In this document: positions 54,800 through 64,000 of the stretch, in pieces
Numbering within the stretch: the first letter of the stretch is position 1
Layout: every line of letters begins with the position of its first letter
From: Butyribacter intestini
GTDB taxonomy: Bacteria; Bacillota; Clostridia; Lachnospirales; Lachnospiraceae
Reading direction: 5' to 3'
Length of the DNA: 64,000 nucleotides
Assembly: GCA_001414325.1 (NCBI GenBank)
Contig: LLKB01000006.1
Span: 186,001-250,000 of the forward strand
The notes under the pieces: generated by a model
Seen by the model: only the letters and a program-made list of their open reading frames with translations
Database searches by the model: none
What the model was told of the DNA's origin: nothing
Translations under genes and position numbers: made by a program

Positions 54800-54870
54800 A
54801 AATATATTGAAAGATGTTGCAGATAAAATGTATTTTGCATCCAATTGATGTTAGGAAAGGAATTCAGTAA

Positions 54871-56067
54871 ATGGATAAGGGAACAATAGAGGTCAGAGAT
54901 TTATCTAAAGTCTACCACTTATATAATAAACCGAGTGACAGAATACGCGAAACATTTAGTATAAGAAAGAAAAAGTATTCAAAAGAACATTATGCTTTAA
55001 AAAATATTAACTTAAAAATAAATAAGGGTGAGTCGATTGGTATAGTAGGGACAAACGGTTCAGGTAAATCTACATTATTAAAATTAGTTACTGGAGTTGT
55101 GACACCTACTACTGGAACTATAAAAACAGATGGTAAAATTGCAGCTTTACTTGAGCTTGGTGCAGGATTCAATCCTGAATATACAGGTATAGAAAATATA
55201 TATCTTAACGGGACTATGATGGGATATACAGAAGAAGAAATGAAGAAACGTGTTCCAGATATAATAGAATTTGCGGATATAGGAGAATTTATAAATCAGC
55301 CTGTAAAATCATATTCAAGTGGTATGTTTGCGAGACTTGCATTCGCTGTTTCGATAAATGTTGAACCTGACATATTGATAGTAGATGAAGCATTATCAGT
55401 AGGCGACACCAGATTTCAGGTTAAATGTATAGATAAGATGCGTGAACTTCAGGAGAGCGGAACGACGATATTGTTTGTAACACATGCGATAGAGCAGATA
55501 AAAAGATTTTGCACAAGAGCAATATGGATAAAAAACGGTGAACTTATAGAAGATGGTGAAGCGAGTCAGGTTGTTGATTTATATGATAATTTCATGAAAT
55601 ACGGTGAAAAGAAAATAGAAAAAGTAAATAATGAAGATGAATTTAGACTACCTGAGAATTCAGATTACCTTGCTGTAATACAAAAAGTTTCAATAAATAA
55701 AAATATGTTTAAAACATTTGAGAAACTTGAAGTTGAAGTAACATACGATGTTTATGATAATCATATGGAAGATCTTCAGGTAGGGGTTGCATTTTACAGT
55801 CTTGACAGAAAGATATATGTATTTGGACCTAACACTAATCTTGACAAAATATCAGTACCTCAAAAGCAGGGGCGTCATGTGGTGAAATACATAGTACCTG
55901 AGCTTATGCTTATGGGAGGAGATTATACGGTTGATGTAGGAATATTTAACAGCGGTGGAATTGTAAATTTAGATTACAAAAATAACTGTGAAGGCTTTTC
56001 GGTTGCAAATGAATACTTTTCGGAGGGAATGTTTTACCTTAAACATGAATGGCAAATAGGAGAATAA
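54871..56067 (+). CDS. Polysaccharide ABC transporter ATPase with Wzt-type C-terminal domain
   Basis: In this 398-residue protein the ATPase domain (1-245) has Walker A GTNGSGKST, signature YSSGMFARLAF, Walker B ILIVDEALSVGD and the long ELGAGFNPEYTGIENIYLNG segment of the TagH/Wzt class. Residues 260-398 form a beta-rich domain (VEVTYDVYDN, DYTVDVGIFNSGG) like the glycan-recognising Wzt C-terminus, which implies selection of a modified chain end before export. Confidence 0.94.
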   Translation: MDKGTIEVRDLSKVYHLYNKPSDRIRETFSIRKKKYSKEHYALKNINLKINKGESIGIVGTNGSGKSTLLKLVTGVVTPTTGTIKTDGKIAALLELGAGFNPEYTGIENIYLNGTMMGYTEEEMKKRVPDIIEFADIGEFINQPVKSYSSGMFARLAFAVSINVEPDILIVDEALSVGDTRFQVKCIDKMRELQESGTTILFVTHAIEQIKRFCTRAIWIKNGELIEDGEASQVVDLYDNFMKYGEKKIEKVNNEDEFRLPENSDYLAVIQKVSINKNMFKTFEKLEVEVTYDVYDNHMEDLQVGVAFYSLDRKIYVFGPNTNLDKISVPQKQGRHVVKYIVPELMLMGGDYTVDVGIFNSGGIVNLDYKNNCEGFSVANEYFSEGMFYLKHEWQIGE

Positions 56068-56073
56068 CAAAAG

Positions 56074-58281
56074 ATGGGTATATTAAAGAAGATAAATACG
56101 GCATGCAGGATAGTTAAAGAAGAAGGCATGTATGTAATGTTATACAAATTTAAAGCAAAATTAGGAATAGGTTCAGCAGGGGAAAATGCTGGCATTGCAT
56201 CAAATGATGAAAAAAACTATCAGAACTGGATAAAGAAAAATGAAACAGCTCTAAATGAGTTTGATGAAGAGAAAATTCCATATAAGCCGTTGATTTCGGT
56301 TGTAGTGCCTGTTTATAATGTATCAACTAAGATGTTAAAAGAGTGTATAATGTCTGTGATAGATCAGACATATGCAAATTGGGAACTTTGCCTTGCTGAC
56401 GATGCATCTACGATGCCCGAAGTAAGAAAGTGCCTGAAATCATTTGAGGACAATCCCAAGATAAAAATTAAATACAGGGAAAAAAATGGTCATATATCAC
56501 GCTGTACGAATACAGCGATAAAGATGGCAACAGGTGAATATATAGCATTTATGGACTGTGATGATGTTCTTGCTCCAAATGCGTTATATGAAGTTGTAAA
56601 GCTGCTCAATCAGGATAAAAGCCTTGACTTTATATATAGTGATGAAGATAAGCTGTCAGAAGATGGAAAACACAGACATCAGCCACATTTTAAACCTGAC
56701 TGGTCACCTGATACTATGATGTCACTCATGTACACATGTCATCTTGGGGTATATAGAAAAAGGATAGGTGATGAACTTGAATGGCTTAGAACAGGCTTCG
56801 AGGGAGCACAGGATTATGACCTTACATTAAGATTTACGGAAAAGACAAAAAGGATAGGTCACATTACAAAAATACTTTATCATTGGAGAGAAAGAAAAGA
56901 ATCTACTGCTATAAATCCGGAAGCGAAAGGGTATATAGTAGATGCTACCAGAAAAACGAAAGAAGAAGCATTAAAAAGAAGGGGATATGAGGCACAACTT
57001 GAATGGGTTGATAATATATATCAGTTCAGAGTAAATTACAAGCCTGTTGGAAATCCAAAGATAAGTGTGATAATACCGTCTAAAGACAATTTTGATGTAT
57101 ATAAAAGGTGTATAGAAACACTGACTGAAAAAACAAAATATAAAAATTATGAGATAGTAACTGTCGATAATGGAAGTTCTGAAGAAAACAGAAAAAAATA
57201 TGAACAGTATAATAAAGATAAGGCTCAGAAATATATTTACAAGCCAATGGATTTCAACTTCTCAAAAATGTGTAATATAGGAGTAGAAAATTCAGATGGA
57301 GAACTTGTATTATTGTTAAATGATGATATGGAGATAATAGACGGAGAATGGATGGAGCGTATGGCAGGTCATGCGATGCTGCCATATACAGGTGCAGTCG
57401 GTGCAAAACTATTATATCCAAACAGTACGCTTATACAACATACTGGTGTATTTAGTTTTGATTGTGGACCAAGCCATGCATTATGCCGATATGATGATAG
57501 TATCTTGTTTAATTTTTGCAGAAATAAGATTGAATACAATTATAGTGCAGTGACTGCTGCGTGCCTTATGGTTACCCGTGAGAAATACTTAGAAGTCGGT
57601 GGACTTGATGAAAGCTTTGCGGTAGCGTATAATGATGTAAAATTCTGTTTTGACTTATTAGAGAAAGGCTATTATAATGTAGTACGGACAGATGCAGTAT
57701 TATATCACCATGAATCATTAAGCCGTGGAAGTGATGTGCTTGACAAGGCAAAATATGAGAGACTTTTAAAAGAACGCCGCAGATTATATGATATACATCC
57801 ATCACTGGAGGGAAAAGATCCGTTTTATAATCCGAATCTTACGATGAGGAGAGGAGATTGTACTGTAGAAGGCGGGCTTGATAATTTAGAAAATATAGTC
57901 TTAAATTTGCAAAGTAAAGATTGTTTAGAAAAAAGAAAGAGTAATTTTATTAAAGGTTCAATAGAGAATATAGTTGTTACAGGAAAGTATATGCTAGTTA
58001 GTGGTTGGTGCATAAATGAGAAATCGAGATGGAACAATTTTATAAGAGCGAAAATACTTTTGGTTTGTGATGATAAAATATTTGAATTAAAAACACAGAA
58101 AATGTATAGAGAACATATGAATGAGCTTACTGGTATAAATGGAAAAAATAATTTGAGTTGTTTTAGAGTATATTTTGATTCGAATCAGTTACCGAGTCGA
58201 AAATATAACATTTATATAAAAAAAGGAAAATATATTTTTGATAGTAGCAGAATATTGGAAAAAGTGAAAAGTGTTTACTGA
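56074..58281 (+). CDS. Tandem GT2 glycosyltransferase, both domains intact
   Basis: A 735-residue protein with two full GT2 domains. The first has SVVVPVYNVS, LADDAS, FMDCDD and GAQDYDLTLRF. The second has SVIIPSKDNF, VDNGSSEEN, LLNDDME and GLDESFAVAYNDVKFCFDL. A C-terminal beta-rich region of about 120 residues follows (VVTGKYMLVSGWCINEKS). It lies seven bases after the ATPase gene. Likely a bifunctional chain-building transferase. Confidence 0.9.
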   Translation: MGILKKINTACRIVKEEGMYVMLYKFKAKLGIGSAGENAGIASNDEKNYQNWIKKNETALNEFDEEKIPYKPLISVVVPVYNVSTKMLKECIMSVIDQTYANWELCLADDASTMPEVRKCLKSFEDNPKIKIKYREKNGHISRCTNTAIKMATGEYIAFMDCDDVLAPNALYEVVKLLNQDKSLDFIYSDEDKLSEDGKHRHQPHFKPDWSPDTMMSLMYTCHLGVYRKRIGDELEWLRTGFEGAQDYDLTLRFTEKTKRIGHITKILYHWRERKESTAINPEAKGYIVDATRKTKEEALKRRGYEAQLEWVDNIYQFRVNYKPVGNPKISVIIPSKDNFDVYKRCIETLTEKTKYKNYEIVTVDNGSSEENRKKYEQYNKDKAQKYIYKPMDFNFSKMCNIGVENSDGELVLLLNDDMEIIDGEWMERMAGHAMLPYTGAVGAKLLYPNSTLIQHTGVFSFDCGPSHALCRYDDSILFNFCRNKIEYNYSAVTAACLMVTREKYLEVGGLDESFAVAYNDVKFCFDLLEKGYYNVVRTDAVLYHHESLSRGSDVLDKAKYERLLKERRRLYDIHPSLEGKDPFYNPNLTMRRGDCTVEGGLDNLENIVLNLQSKDCLEKRKSNFIKGSIENIVVTGKYMLVSGWCINEKSRWNNFIRAKILLVCDDKIFELKTQKMYREHMNELTGINGKNNLSCFRVYFDSNQLPSRKYNIYIKKGKYIFDSSRILEKVKSVY

Positions 58282-58305
58282 TTTAGTAAGAGGAAAATTT
58301 AAATT

Positions 58306-60297
58306 ATGAATTTGAAGAAAAAATTAGAGGATAAAGTTAATAAAAGAAAATGCTTGATTTTATCTTATCAAACAATTATGTTAATAGCATTAATGCTTAT
58401 TTTTTATGTAATATATCCGAGCATCAGATATGATTACATAAATGGAAAACAGGTTGTGGGGATTGAAAATATATCAGGTTACAATTCTTATAATATAGTT
58501 GACAATACATTTAATGTAATTGGAGATGATCCTAATTTTACAATAACGGATGATTTGGAATATATCAATATAGTGGATATAAAATTTGAACAAGCTGTGG
58601 AAGATGATATTGATATTGCTGTTTATTATGCAAAAAAAACAGAACAATTTAGCGAAAAAAATGTTAGGTATAGTAAAATAAAAAAGGGAGAAAGTGATAT
58701 TAAATTTTATCTCAAAAAAAATAAATATAAATATATACGGCTAGATGTAGAAAAAGATTTTATATTAGATAAAATTGAACTTAATGGAAAAAGGTTGGAA
58801 AAAAATGATGTTAAGTTTACAATAAGTATATGTATATTTTTGGTTATTGCAATTTTGGGAGCAATAAATATTAAAAATAGATATGATAAAATTAATGCTT
58901 TTTTGTTTAAAACAGTGAAACAATTAGATGGAATTTTAAAACAGCTTGACAAGAAGATAGAAAAGATTTTCACTGTTGTTGGAATAATAATGGGATGTTT
59001 GTTTGCGGTATTGATTCCACCAGAACAGGTACCAGATGAACCTGCTCAATATAGTATGATTGAAAATGAATTTGGTTTTTCTGGTTATTATAATGAAATC
59101 TACAAATATTATGAAGATATTGGAGCCACTAATGTTGTTAGAAACTATGATGTAAAACAAAGTAAAGAATCGCTTAAAAAGCATAGTGGTGACAGATTTT
59201 CTAAGGAATGTAAATGGACAGGCAAGATAAGTATAAAAATGATAACACATTTGCCTCAGGGCATAGCATTTTTTATATTTGCATTGTTAGGAGCACCGAT
59301 AGCAGTGTGTATGTATGCAGCAGAATTTGCAGCGGTATTATTTTTTGTAATAATAGGATATATTGCATTAAAGATTATGCCAGTCAAAAAAAGTTTATTA
59401 TTTGCAATAATGCTTTTGCCTATGAATTTGCAGCAGTGTTCAAGTGTAAGTTATGATGCAGTATTGTTGCCAGTTTGTTTTTTGTTGACAAGTTACATTT
59501 TTCATTTAATATATGATTATATAACGGTAGGATATAAACAGATATTGTGTTTAGGTGCGTTATCAGTTGTTATAATGTTAATTAAACCGCCGTATTTACT
59601 TTTATTAGGGCTACTGTTAATGTTGCGATGTGAAAAGATTTCTTTTTTTGATAGTTTAGTATATCAGAAGATTAAAAAATTTAAATATTGTTTTGCAGTT
59701 TTAATTATATTTGCCATTATATTAGGATGCATATTATTTAGGGAGAATATGTATGTTAAAGTGGTTTTGGCATGTGTATTTAACTTTAAAAGATATGTTG
59801 TCATTGTGTTTAATACATTAAAGTCATATGCTGAGTTTTACACAGTGTCTACTATTGGAATAATGGGATGGCTTGATACAAAATTTTCAATATGTTATTA
59901 TTTATTTATAATTATTTTCTTGGCAATTATAGCACAGAAAGACAATATAAATAATAGATACAAGAATGGTTTTGTATTAAGAGATAGGATTATTATGTTG
60001 ACGATTGCTTTTTTAATAGTTGTTACTATAATCACTATCATGTTTACATGGACTTTTCAAATTGCTGAAATGGACATAAATGTATCATTTATAGAAATGG
60101 CAAAATATTTAAATAATACAGAATTGAGTTTAGGAACCCAAGGAAGATATTTTGTACCTATTGTATTTTTAATATATGCATTATTGTATGACCTTGTCAA
60201 GATAAAGGACAAAGTTATCAGCATTGTTGAGGTAATAGTATATCCGATAATGTTTATTTATGTGATAATGCAGTTGCTTCAAAGATTTTGGGGATAA
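58306..60297 (+). CDS. DUF2142-family multi-span membrane protein
   Basis: The 663-residue protein has one N-terminal span, an outside domain of about 110 residues, and about ten further spans. The motif PPEQVPDEPAQY after the third hydrophobic segment is characteristic of DUF2142, a GT-C-like family found in polysaccharide loci. It may transfer a lipid-linked sugar on the outer face. It is clearly more AT-rich than the genes before it. Confidence 0.78.
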   Translation: MNLKKKLEDKVNKRKCLILSYQTIMLIALMLIFYVIYPSIRYDYINGKQVVGIENISGYNSYNIVDNTFNVIGDDPNFTITDDLEYINIVDIKFEQAVEDDIDIAVYYAKKTEQFSEKNVRYSKIKKGESDIKFYLKKNKYKYIRLDVEKDFILDKIELNGKRLEKNDVKFTISICIFLVIAILGAINIKNRYDKINAFLFKTVKQLDGILKQLDKKIEKIFTVVGIIMGCLFAVLIPPEQVPDEPAQYSMIENEFGFSGYYNEIYKYYEDIGATNVVRNYDVKQSKESLKKHSGDRFSKECKWTGKISIKMITHLPQGIAFFIFALLGAPIAVCMYAAEFAAVLFFVIIGYIALKIMPVKKSLLFAIMLLPMNLQQCSSVSYDAVLLPVCFLLTSYIFHLIYDYITVGYKQILCLGALSVVIMLIKPPYLLLLGLLLMLRCEKISFFDSLVYQKIKKFKYCFAVLIIFAIILGCILFRENMYVKVVLACVFNFKRYVVIVFNTLKSYAEFYTVSTIGIMGWLDTKFSICYYLFIIIFLAIIAQKDNINNRYKNGFVLRDRIIMLTIAFLIVVTIITIMFTWTFQIAEMDINVSFIEMAKYLNNTELSLGTQGRYFVPIVFLIYALLYDLVKIKDKVISIVEVIVYPIMFIYVIMQLLQRFWG

Positions 60298-60318
60298 GTT
60301 AAGAAAGGATACCGATAT

Positions 60319-62070
60319 ATGTTAGCACTTATTTTTTATATCACATCTATATGTTCAATTGCCGCTTCAATTTTCCTTATAGAAAAAAGTAAGGAAAAAT
60401 TAAATGGTATATCGTGGTTTGTACTGACTATTATCACCATAATAGGTTATCAAGGATTTATTGGAGGAATAGTAAATTTAGTTAATTTACCTGTTGGTAT
60501 AATAACTATAGGAGGAGCAAACTGGCTGGTTTCACTTATATTTTTTAAAATTATTTTTGAGAATAAAAAAATACAAAAGTATTATTATGATAGGATTGAT
60601 ATTATTTTTACCATAGTTGCCTTTTTGATTTTGCTGAATTTGGTGTATCATAGATTTGGCTTTGGTTTAGATATTAATTTTCAGTCTGTAGATGCAACAG
60701 TTCATATGAAACTGGCTACAGATACAGTCAAAAATCATAGTATTTCAACTAACTTATATTTATCATCTTTGAATGAAGCTTTGATAATAGAAGTATTAAA
60801 AGGAATTGTTCCTAAATTTTTCTATTATAAAATTTTTGTGTTATGTGAAATTTTTTACTTATTTTTAGCTGGGATGATTTTCTACACTATTGTACGCAAT
60901 TATAGTAAAAATATATTTTTACAATTAGCTGCATGTGTTACAACAATTTTTTATTGGTTAGGTTATCCTTTGTATAGTACAGTTTTTGGTTTTTCATATT
61001 TTGGATTAGGAATAACTGTTATTGCATATTTGATTGCTGTTTGTGATATGTATGTTGATAAATTGATAAAGAGGGAAATATGTATAATAATGCTGGCATT
61101 AGGATGTTATTCGCTTATGGTTTGTTACACATTATTTGTACCAGTAGTTTTTTTGGGAATATTTATCTGCATTCTTAATGGACAAATAAAGAAAAAGATG
61201 ATGATTTCACTTGAGACTATTTGGACTATGTTAAGTGTATTTTTAATTCCATGTATTTTGGGATTGATATATTCATTTAGAAATGTTAAGGAATTGGCGA
61301 TAACATCTTCGACTACGACTGCATTTGCAAATGAAGGTGGTAGCTATAGAGATTTATATTCGGATTTCATATTAATATTACCTTTGATAATTGCTGGATA
61401 TTGGTTTATTATAAAGAAAATAAAAAAAATTAATATGGTTATTACGACTATGCCATTATTAATAATTTTTATGATTATTCTTTTTAAATTAGGAATGGAC
61501 GGAAAAGTATCGAGTTATTATTTTTGTAAAAATCATAGTTTGCTATGGTTATTGTCTTTTATATGTGTTTTTTGGTGCGTGGAAACATTATCTGAAAAAC
61601 ATAAAGAAATAGTTATAGGTTTTTTTGTTACTTATTTGATTTTATTTGGGTTTGATTTTAAAGGAGGAGATAATTATATTTTAAATAAGAATTCAAATTT
61701 TATATCTGTAACATCAAAAAATTTTATTAATATATATGATTTTACAAAATTGTGGTATGATCAGCCTAAATTTGATGGTGGAAAACTGGAATTATATAAA
61801 TATGCAAGCGATGCATACCAACCAGATGTCAATAATAATGTGCTGGTTTTTGGAAATGAATTGGAAGAGGGATGGTTTCAGACATTAACTGATCAGGATT
61901 CTCCTAAATGTAATGGAGACATAAACACATATAATGAAATAGTGAGTACAGGAAAAGCAGAATATGTCTGTGTATTATATGGAGATGCATATCAGACTAA
62001 TCAGGCATATTTTGACAGCTTGGAAAAAGTGTATCAAAATGGCGTAGGTTTTATTGCAAAGATAAAATAA
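60319..62070 (+). CDS. Large polysaccharide-locus membrane protein of unknown family
   Basis: A 583-residue protein with about twelve spans and a C-terminal outside domain (about residues 470-583). An early outside loop contains DINFQSVDATVHMK, with acidic residues as in GT-C glycosyltransferases. Polymerase or GT-C transferase are both possible; no motif settles it. It has AAGGATAC before the ATG and is AT-rich. Confidence 0.65.
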   Translation: MLALIFYITSICSIAASIFLIEKSKEKLNGISWFVLTIITIIGYQGFIGGIVNLVNLPVGIITIGGANWLVSLIFFKIIFENKKIQKYYYDRIDIIFTIVAFLILLNLVYHRFGFGLDINFQSVDATVHMKLATDTVKNHSISTNLYLSSLNEALIIEVLKGIVPKFFYYKIFVLCEIFYLFLAGMIFYTIVRNYSKNIFLQLAACVTTIFYWLGYPLYSTVFGFSYFGLGITVIAYLIAVCDMYVDKLIKREICIIMLALGCYSLMVCYTLFVPVVFLGIFICILNGQIKKKMMISLETIWTMLSVFLIPCILGLIYSFRNVKELAITSSTTTAFANEGGSYRDLYSDFILILPLIIAGYWFIIKKIKKINMVITTMPLLIIFMIILFKLGMDGKVSSYYFCKNHSLLWLLSFICVFWCVETLSEKHKEIVIGFFVTYLILFGFDFKGGDNYILNKNSNFISVTSKNFINIYDFTKLWYDQPKFDGGKLELYKYASDAYQPDVNNNVLVFGNELEEGWFQTLTDQDSPKCNGDINTYNEIVSTGKAEYVCVLYGDAYQTNQAYFDSLEKVYQNGVGFIAKIK

Positions 62071-62081
62071 AGAGGAAAAAT

Positions 62082-62864
62082 ATGAAACATACATTTGTGA
62101 TTTGTGCATATAAAGAAAGTGAATTTTTAGAAGAATGTATCTTGTCTTTGAAAAAGCAGACAGTAAGATCAAATATTTTTATTGCAACATCAACACCAAA
62201 TAAATATATAGATGATATTGCAGAAAAACATGGGATTGTTGTTATGGTAAATAAAGGTCAGGGTGGAATAACACAGGATTGGAACTTTGGACTTAGTAAA
62301 GTTAAGACCAGATATGCCACAGTTGCACATCAGGATGATATATATGAGCCTGAATATGCAGAAAAAATAATTAAGGAGATGGCTAAATCGGACAATTCGA
62401 TTATTGCATTTTCTGATTATAGTGAGCTTAGAAAAGGTGAAAAGATACATGATACAACGATGCTTAAAATTAAGAGGATAATGTTATTGCCATTGAGAAT
62501 AAGGGCATTTTGGAAAAGCAAGTTTATAAGAAGAAGAGTTTTATCTATGGGCGATCCAATATGTTGTCCTGCCGTTACATTTGATCTTAAAAATGTTAAA
62601 AGACCAATTTTTCAAGATGGATTCAGAAGTTGCGAGGACTGGGAAGCATGGGAAAAATTATCTGGATTAAAAGGAAAATTTATTTATATAAATGAACCCC
62701 TGATGTGTCACAGAATACATGAGGAATCGGCAACAACGGCTATAATACATGATAATGCAAGAGTTCAGGAAAATTATACCATGTATTGTAAATTTTGGCC
62801 GAAACCGATAGCGAAACTGATAAATCATTTTTATACAAAATCTGAAAAATCAAATGAGATATAG
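62082..62864 (+). CDS. Glycosyltransferase family 2 protein
   Basis: A 260-residue GT2 with FVICAYKESEFLEECILSL, a donor-site loop ATSTPN, NKGQGGITQDWNFGL, AHQDD as the metal site, and RSCEDWEAWEKL plus CHRIHEES at the acceptor side. The GKGxGxxxDWN and HQDD variants mark a subgroup common next to lipid-linked sugar systems. Its sugar is unknown. Confidence 0.88.
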   Translation: MKHTFVICAYKESEFLEECILSLKKQTVRSNIFIATSTPNKYIDDIAEKHGIVVMVNKGQGGITQDWNFGLSKVKTRYATVAHQDDIYEPEYAEKIIKEMAKSDNSIIAFSDYSELRKGEKIHDTTMLKIKRIMLLPLRIRAFWKSKFIRRRVLSMGDPICCPAVTFDLKNVKRPIFQDGFRSCEDWEAWEKLSGLKGKFIYINEPLMCHRIHEESATTAIIHDNARVQENYTMYCKFWPKPIAKLINHFYTKSEKSNEI

Positions 62865-62916
62865 TAAATAGATAAAGATGAATTAAAGTTATACAAGATT
62901 AGGGAGTTAAAATACA

Positions 62917-63606
62917 ATGAAAAAACTTGTAATAATTCCGGCTTTTAATGAAGAAGGAAATTTAGAAAAAACAATAAAAGATATAAAAGATAATGCACCG
63001 GACTTTGATTATGTTATAATCAATGACTGTTCAACCGATAAAACACTTGAAATGTGTAGGAGACATGGATTTAGTTATCTTAATCTTCCGGTAAACCTTG
63101 GAATAGGTGGTGCTGTCCAGACAGGATACAGATATGCGTATTATCATGGTTATGATATAGCAGTTCAGTTTGATGGTGACGGACAGCACAGTGCATCACA
63201 TTTAGAGGATATGGTTACGACACTTATCGATACAGAGTCAGATATGGTAATCGGTTCAAGATTTATTGAAAAAGAAGGTTTTCAGTCCTCTGGTTTAAGA
63301 AGAATAGGAATTAAATATTTTACCGGACTTATTAAATTGCTGACTGGAAAGAAAATAACTGATCCGACTTCAGGAATGAGAATGGTTAATAAAAAGCTCT
63401 TGGAAAAATTTACAGATGAATATCCCAAAGATTATCCTGAGCCCGAAAGTGTAGTAACGATTTTAGCTGAAAAATATAAGGTAACGGAAATTCCTGTAGT
63501 TATGAATGAAAGAGAAGAAGGTGTATCTTCAATTTCATTAAAAAACAGTGTATATTATATGATTAAAGTTAGTTTTGCAATACTGATAGCAAGAATGAAA
63601 AAATAA
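62917..63606 (+). CDS. DPM1/GacI-like GT2 making a polyprenyl-phosphate sugar
   Basis: The 229-residue GT2 has VIIPAFNEEGNLEKTI, INDCSTDKT, NLGIGGAVQTGYRYA, FDGDGQH and the DPTSGMRMVNKKLLE motif of dolichol-phosphate-mannose-synthase-like enzymes. Streptococcal GacI shares this signature and makes GlcNAc-phospho-undecaprenol. The DUF2304 gene directly after it fits GacJ, the partner that stimulates GacI. Confidence 0.88.
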   Translation: MKKLVIIPAFNEEGNLEKTIKDIKDNAPDFDYVIINDCSTDKTLEMCRRHGFSYLNLPVNLGIGGAVQTGYRYAYYHGYDIAVQFDGDGQHSASHLEDMVTTLIDTESDMVIGSRFIEKEGFQSSGLRRIGIKYFTGLIKLLTGKKITDPTSGMRMVNKKLLEKFTDEYPKDYPEPESVVTILAEKYKVTEIPVVMNEREEGVSSISLKNSVYYMIKVSFAILIARMKK

Positions 63607-63618
63607 AGGTGGATAAAA

Positions 63619-63981
63619 ATGTCGATAAAATTACAGATTTTGATAATAGTTGTCATTATTTTGGCAATGTTATATATTGTTAATCATGTTAGAAAGAAAA
63701 GCATAGATTTTAAATACGCATTATTATGGCTTTTTGTATGTATATGTGTATTGGTACTAGCGATATTTCCTAAATTGTTGAATGTGGTTGCAAAAGCATT
63801 TGGGATAGCATCACCGGTAAATATGTTATTCTTTTTTGGATTTTGTTTGTCCATAGTAGTTATATTTACATTGTCTATAGCATTGAGTAACCTGACTGAC
63901 AAGGTTAAAAAAATGGCACAGGAGATTGCTATTATCAGAAAAGATATGTATGAAAGATACAATTCAAATAAGGATGTATGA
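63619..63981 (+). CDS. DUF2304 small membrane protein (GacJ-like)
   Basis: A 120-residue protein with three spans (about residues 3-20, 32-52 and 65-90) and a basic C-terminal helix. The size and its place 12 bases after the GacI-like gene match DUF2304/GacJ, which binds the GT2 and raises its activity. The next gene seems to begin with GTGAGGA and ATG at 63998, at the window edge. Confidence 0.85.
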   Translation: MSIKLQILIIVVIILAMLYIVNHVRKKSIDFKYALLWLFVCICVLVLAIFPKLLNVVAKAFGIASPVNMLFFFGFCLSIVVIFTLSIALSNLTDKVKKMAQEIAIIRKDMYERYNSNKDV

Positions 63982-64000
63982 TAATTGTGAGGATAAAATG

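Noticed and set aside
1-64000. tRNA genes, rRNA, CRISPR arrays, insertion sequences, attachment sites
   Set aside because: No T-loop-like GTTCGAATCC with acceptor ends, no regular spacer-repeat arrays and no transposase or integrase was found.

Overview
The window looks like a chromosomal segment from a low-GC Clostridia, most likely a Lachnospiraceae gut or rumen commensal. The reasons are the gene set (DUF4364, DUF1385, an Asn/Gln-rich Rho, agr-type signalling, the order rho-rpmE-DUF1385-prmC-prfA), strong AGGAGG ribosome binding sites, frequent TTG starts and moderately AT-rich codons. No rRNA, tRNA, CRISPR array or recognisable transposase was seen. All assignments come from reading protein motifs; no database search was run.

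Layout. 1-13.5 kb is housekeeping and envelope: the end of a DegV protein, proA, an ABC exporter pair whose ATPase gene carries an in-frame TGA, two YbhN-type flippase paralogues, a YigZ/IMPACT protein, rarA, a PAP2 phosphatase, then a phosphatidylserine synthase and decarboxylase pair (phosphatidylethanolamine synthesis), and an Orn/Lys/Arg-type decarboxylase swollen by charged tandem repeats. 13.5-14.7 kb is a CgeB-like glycosyltransferase.

14.8-24.4 kb is the accessory core. An agr quorum-sensing system is split. AgrB and a 46-codon AgrD precursor lie at the left, each behind a near-identical promoter with paired 20-bp-spaced direct repeats. A LytTR response regulator and an AgrC-like kinase lie at the right. 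Between them is AT-rich cargo: a small secreted protein, an ABC permease and ATPase, a lipoprotein, a second membrane protein, and a SIR2-STAND NTPase of the antiphage (Avs/DSR-like) type whose reading frame breaks in an A7 run. This is the best candidate for an undescribed system: peptide signalling wrapped around a secreted-peptide/ABC/defence cassette.

24.4-29.4 kb holds a minus-strand operon (malic enzyme, TIGR01212 radical SAM, DUF4364) and a divergent GntR(YtrA)-ABC operon. 29.6-43.7 kb is conserved: rho, rpmE, DUF1385, prmC, prfA, a SpoU methyltransferase, NfeD/SPFH, argF, birA, coaX, dus, nadA. Several intergenic regions here contain long nested hairpins.

44.1-64 kb is a cell-surface polysaccharide locus. 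It has a divergent O-antigen-ligase-like protein, the initiating polyprenyl-phosphate sugar transferase, one GT4 and several GT2 glycosyltransferases (three with a tandem-GT2 layout in which one half is decayed in two cases), the Wzm/Wzt-type ABC exporter, two large multi-membrane proteins, and a GacI/GacJ-like pair (GT2 plus DUF2304) that suggests lipid-linked sugar side-chain decoration. The locus runs off the right end, where another start codon lies at 63998.
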